From contig NZ_JACVUP010000001.1 of assembly GCF_016625195.1 (NCBI RefSeq), forward strand, positions 248,001-312,000: 64,000 nucleotides of DNA. Reading direction: 5' to 3'. Made by a program: the position numbers and the translations under genes. Of this stretch, positions 61,105-64,000 are shown piece after piece. Source of the DNA: Erwinia sp. S63. Lineage in GTDB: Bacteria; Pseudomonadota; Gammaproteobacteria; Enterobacterales; Enterobacteriaceae. The notes under the pieces were generated by a model, which was not told the origin of the DNA, did not search any database, and saw only the letters and a list, made by a program, of their open reading frames with translations. Numbering within the stretch: position 1 is the stretch's first letter; each line of letters begins with the position of its first letter.

Positions 61105-61934
61105 TTGCGGCCCTTCAACGTCTTCCCTTATCACTGCCCACTGCCGTGTGGCTGGCTATTCTCTACCTGCTGCTGCTGGCGGTGGCGGTGATTGCGCCCA
61201 GCCTGCTGACCCATAGCGATCCGCTGCTGGCCGATCCGGTTAACGCGCAGCTGGCCCCTTCTGCTGCCCACTGGCTCGGCACCGATCAACTGGGACGCGA
61301 TCTGCTGACGCGCGTGATTTACGGCAGCCGCTATTCGCTGTTCATCAGCGTGGCGGCAATGGCATTGGCGGTACTGTTTGGCACCTTGCTGGGCCTGATT
61401 GCGGCACTGGCGCGTGGGGTGATCGATGAGCTGCTAAGCCGCGCGGTAGATGTGATCTCCGCCTTCCCGGATCTGTTGCTGGCACTGATGCTGATCGCGT
61501 TTACCGGACCCGGCACCAACAACCTGATTATCGCACTCGGTGTGGCTTCCGTGCCGCGCTTCGCCCGCGTGGTGCGTGCGCAAACCTACACGGTAATGAC
61601 CTCCGGGTACGTTGAGCAGGCACGCACCTTTGGCTTGTCACGCTTCACGTTAATCACCCGCCATATTCTGCCGCACGCCATCGCGCAGGTGCCGGCGCTC
61701 GCCACGCTGGGACTCGGCACCGCCATTATCGGCACCGCCGGTTTGAGCTTCCTCGGCATGGGACCGCAACCGCCGACCGCCGAATGGGGCCTGATGCTGG
61801 CAGAAGGGCGTAACTATCTGCGCAACGCCTGGTGGATCGCGGTGTGGCCCGGCGTGTTTATCACCCTGACCGTGATTGCGGTAAATACCTTAGGCCGCCA
61901 CTGGCAGGCTCGTTTTGAAGGAAGAAGTGCATGA
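61101..61934 (+). CDS. ABC transporter permease, DppC type
   Basis: 277 residues, five to six helices. HWLGTDQLGRDLLTRVIYGSRYSL and the EAA loop EQARTFGLSRFTLITRHILPHAI are hallmarks of DppC/OppC. ATGA overlaps at both ends (61101-61104 and 61931-61934) couple its translation to the other permease and the ATPase. Confidence 0.92.
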   Translation: MIAALQRLPLSLPTAVWLAILYLLLLAVAVIAPSLLTHSDPLLADPVNAQLAPSAAHWLGTDQLGRDLLTRVIYGSRYSLFISVAAMALAVLFGTLLGLIAALARGVIDELLSRAVDVISAFPDLLLALMLIAFTGPGTNNLIIALGVASVPRFARVVRAQTYTVMTSGYVEQARTFGLSRFTLITRHILPHAIAQVPALATLGLGTAIIGTAGLSFLGMGPQPPTAEWGLMLAEGRNYLRNAWWIAVWPGVFITLTVIAVNTLGRHWQARFEGRSA

Positions 61935-63535
61935 GCCAACCCTTTATCGATATTCAAAATCTCAGCATTCGCTTTGGTCCACAGCAGGTGGTGAAGAACC
62001 TCAACTTACAAGTGTGGCCGGGTGAGTCAGTGGCGCTAGTGGGAGAATCAGGCTCGGGTAAAACCCTGACCGCCCGCAGTTTGCTGGGATTATTGCCCGA
62101 TGGCGCGGTGCTGACCGCCGATCGTTTTACCATCGATGGACGTGATATGCGTCAGGCCACTCGTCATGACTGGCACGCGCTGCGGGGACGTCGTATCGGC
62201 TATGTGCTGCAGGATGCGCTGGTCTCGCTCGATCCACTGCGCCGTATTGGACAACAGCTGAGTGATGCGCTCAACGCGGCGGGACATCGTGAGGCGATTG
62301 AGGAAAAGAGCCTGGCTCTGCTGAAAGCGGCAGGTATTCACGATGCTGAAAGCCGGCTGGCACGCTATCCGCACCAGCTATCCGGCGGCCAACGCCAGCG
62401 TGCGCTGATTGCCACCGCGCTAGCAGGCAATCCAACGTTATTGATTGCCGATGAGCCGACCACCGCGTTGGATATGACGGTGCAGCGCCAGATTCTGCAA
62501 CTGCTGGCTCAGCGCCGCCGGGAAGGGCATGGTCTGCTGCTGATCAGCCACGATCTGGCGGTGGTGGCGGAACTGGCAGATCGCGTGCTGGTGATGCGCG
62601 ATGGTGAAGTGGTGGAGCAGGGCCACAGTGGCCCGCTGCTGCAGCGTCCGCAACATGCCTGGACACAGCGCCTGCTACGCGCGGTGCCAACCTCCGCCAC
62701 GCGTGGGATGCGTTTGAGTGCCACCGAACCCACACTGTTACCGCCGCGTCCAAAGCCGGGCACCACGCCGTTGCTGGAAGGCATCAATCTGAATAAAGGC
62801 TATGGCGATCGCCTGGTGCTCAACAATATCAATTTTCAGCTACATGCGGGTGAGACGCTGGGCGTGGTGGGCGAATCCGGCTCGGGGAAAACCTCGCTGG
62901 TGAAAGTGGTGATGGGCTTAACGGAACCCGACAGCGGCACGCTACAGCTGGAAGGTGAACGTTGGGATCGCCTGCCAGAGAAAGCCCGTCGCGCACGCCG
63001 TGCCAGGCTGCAGCTGATCGCGCAGGACCCGTTTAGCTCTTTCGATCCACGCTACACGGTAGAAAAAATCATCGGTGAAAGCCTCGACAGCGTTGGCATC
63101 TATGGCGATGCGCGTCGACAGCGCGTGCGCCAGTTGCTGGATGAAGTGCAACTGGGTGACCGCTTCCTGCAGCGCTATCCACAACAGCTTTCTGGCGGGC
63201 AGCGCCAGCGCGTGGCGATTGCGCGCGCCTTTGCGCCAAATCCAGCGCTGCTGGTGGCCGATGAGCCAGTAAGCGCACTGGATGTCTCAGTGCAGGCACA
63301 GGTGCTGGATCTGCTGGCGGAGATGCAGGCCGAGCACGGCACTGCACTGCTGTTTATTTCCCACGATCTCGGCGTGATCCAGCATCTGGCGGATCGCGTG
63401 CTGGTGATGCAAAACGGACAGATCGTCGAGAGCGGAGCGCTAACCCAGGTGTTTGCCGCACCGCAGCATCCGTGGACGCAAAAACTACTTCAGGCGCTGC
63501 CGGTAATTCCCGACTGGCAGCCCGCACACGCTTAA
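61931..63535 (+). CDS. Fused double ATPase of the ABC importer (DppD-DppF type)
   Basis: 534 residues with two complete nucleotide-binding domains. Domain 1: Walker A GESGSGKT near residue 37, signature [15 protein letters not shown], Walker [13 protein letters not shown]. Domain 2 from about residue 280: [43 protein letters not shown]. This is the GsiA/YejF arrangement, giving a single polypeptide for both ATPase sites. It ends 12 bases before the monooxygenase start. Confidence 0.93.
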   Translation: MSQPFIDIQNLSIRFGPQQVVKNLNLQVWPGESVALVGESGSGKTLTARSLLGLLPDGAVLTADRFTIDGRDMRQATRHDWHALRGRRIGYVLQDALVSLDPLRRIGQQLSDALNAAGHREAIEEKSLALLKAAGIHDAESRLARYPHQLSGGQRQRALIATALAGNPTLLIADEPTTALDMTVQRQILQLLAQRRREGHGLLLISHDLAVVAELADRVLVMRDGEVVEQGHSGPLLQRPQHAWTQRLLRAVPTSATRGMRLSATEPTLLPPRPKPGTTPLLEGINLNKGYGDRLVLNNINFQLHAGETLGVVGESGSGKTSLVKVVMGLTEPDSGTLQLEGERWDRLPEKARRARRARLQLIAQDPFSSFDPRYTVEKIIGESLDSVGIYGDARRQRVRQLLDEVQLGDRFLQRYPQQLSGGQRQRVAIARAFAPNPALLVADEPVSALDVSVQAQVLDLLAEMQAEHGTALLFISHDLGVIQHLADRVLVMQNGQIVESGALTQVFAAPQHPWTQKLLQALPVIPDWQPAHA

Positions 63536-63547
63536 CAGGAGCATGTT

Positions 63548-64000
63548 ATGAGTCAGACACAACGCCAGCTGCGGCTGGGTGCCATCATTCAGGGTGTATC
63601 CGGCAACATGTCGGCATGGCGCCATCCTGATGCGGTGGCCGATGCCAGCATTAATGTAGATTACGTGCTGGATCTGGCACGCAAAGCGGAGCAAGCGAAG
63701 ATCGATTTTCTGTTTGTTGCCGATGGTTTGTACATCACACCTCAGTCGATCCCGCATTTTCTCAACCGCTTTGAGCCGATTACTTTGCTGTCCGCACTCT
63801 CGCTGGTGACGCAGAAAATCGGTTTAGTGGCGACGCTCTCCACCTCATACAGCGAGCCGTTTACCGTGGCACGCCAGTTTGCCAGTCTTGATCAACTGAG
63901 TGGTGGTCGGGTTGGCTGGAATGTGGTGACCTCGCCGCTTGAAGGTTCCGCGAAAAACTTCTCACGCGCCACTCATCCGGAGCACGATGAGCGCTACCGC
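63548..64000 (+). CDS. FMN-dependent monooxygenase of the NtaA/SnaA/DszA (LLM) family, 3' end outside the window
   Basis: Open from the ATG at 63548 to the window end, 151 codons. [21 protein letters not shown], the FLFVADG strand, [15 protein letters not shown]-like ([21 protein letters not shown]) and [20 protein letters not shown] are diagnostic of the flavin-dependent luciferase-like group that includes nitrilotriacetate, dibenzothiophene-sulfone and S-alkylcysteine monooxygenases. These need a reductase for FMNH2. Position at the end of the importer operon suggests it oxidises the imported nutrient. Confidence 0.9.
   Translation, partial: MSQTQRQLRLGAIIQGVSGNMSAWRHPDAVADASINVDYVLDLARKAEQAKIDFLFVADGLYITPQSIPHFLNRFEPITLLSALSLVTQKIGLVATLSTSYSEPFTVARQFASLDQLSGGRVGWNVVTSPLEGSAKNFSRATHPEHDERYR

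Overview
The window reads as a chromosomal segment of an enterobacterium of the Erwiniaceae type, most likely Pantoea or a close relative. This is an inference from synteny and protein similarity: an O-antigen cluster ending at gnd, a complete hisGDCBHAFI operon with its attenuator, yeeZ beside hisL, plaP, sbcB/dacD/sbmC/yeeA/yeeX, and a GC-rich core interrupted by AT-rich accessory blocks. No tRNA, rRNA, insertion sequence or CRISPR array was recognised.

Layout. (1) 1-14.65 kb: the O-polysaccharide locus. manC (5' end outside the window) and manB make GDP-mannose. wzm/wzt is an ABC exporter. Next come a WbdD-like methyltransferase/kinase chain terminator, a 992-residue two-module glycosyltransferase, rmd, a membrane acyltransferase, gmd and two GT4 glycosyltransferases. 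The order matches the E. coli O8/O9a polymannose locus with rmd-acyltransferase-gmd inserted, so the product is probably an acylated D-rhamnose/D-mannose polymer exported by the ABC pathway. There is no wzx, wzy or wzz. (2) 14.7-19.3 kb: gnd with its terminator, then an AT-rich pair, a GtrB-like GT2 and a GT-C-like membrane glycosyltransferase. (3) 19.4-21.5 kb: a zinc deacylase and an orphan amino-acid binding protein. (4) 21.6-28.95 kb: the his operon on the minus strand with promoter, HisL leader peptide and attenuator. (5) 29.06-33.27 kb: yeeZ, then an AT-rich island with a GtrA-family protein, a short-chain dehydrogenase and a GMC-type flavoprotein. (6) 33.27-39.24 kb: putrescine uptake and catabolism (puuB, puuR, puuD, divergent puuA, plaP). 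(7) 39.3-45.4 kb: the threonate/erythronate operon ygbJKLMN with its DeoR-type regulator. (8) 45.4-50.5 kb: sbcB, dacD, sbmC, yeeA, yeeX. (9) 50.6-55.9 kb: an orphan LacI orthologue, ydcF, a ketopantoate-reductase-like gene and a second full-length EF-G. (10) 55.9-64 kb: a family-5 ABC importer operon with two near-identical binding proteins, a GNAT acetyltransferase, two permeases, a fused double ATPase and the start of a flavin monooxygenase, suggesting use of an organosulfur or N-containing nutrient.

The points most worth a second look are: the GtrA-SDR-GMC cassette, which resembles the gene content of the mycobacterial Rv3789-DprE1-DprE2 locus without being homologous for the flavoprotein; the Gtr-like components split on both sides of the his operon; a 52-codon upstream ORF overlapping the plaP start; the short WbdD lacking the coiled-coil ruler; and the duplicated binding-protein units carrying a shared upstream element.
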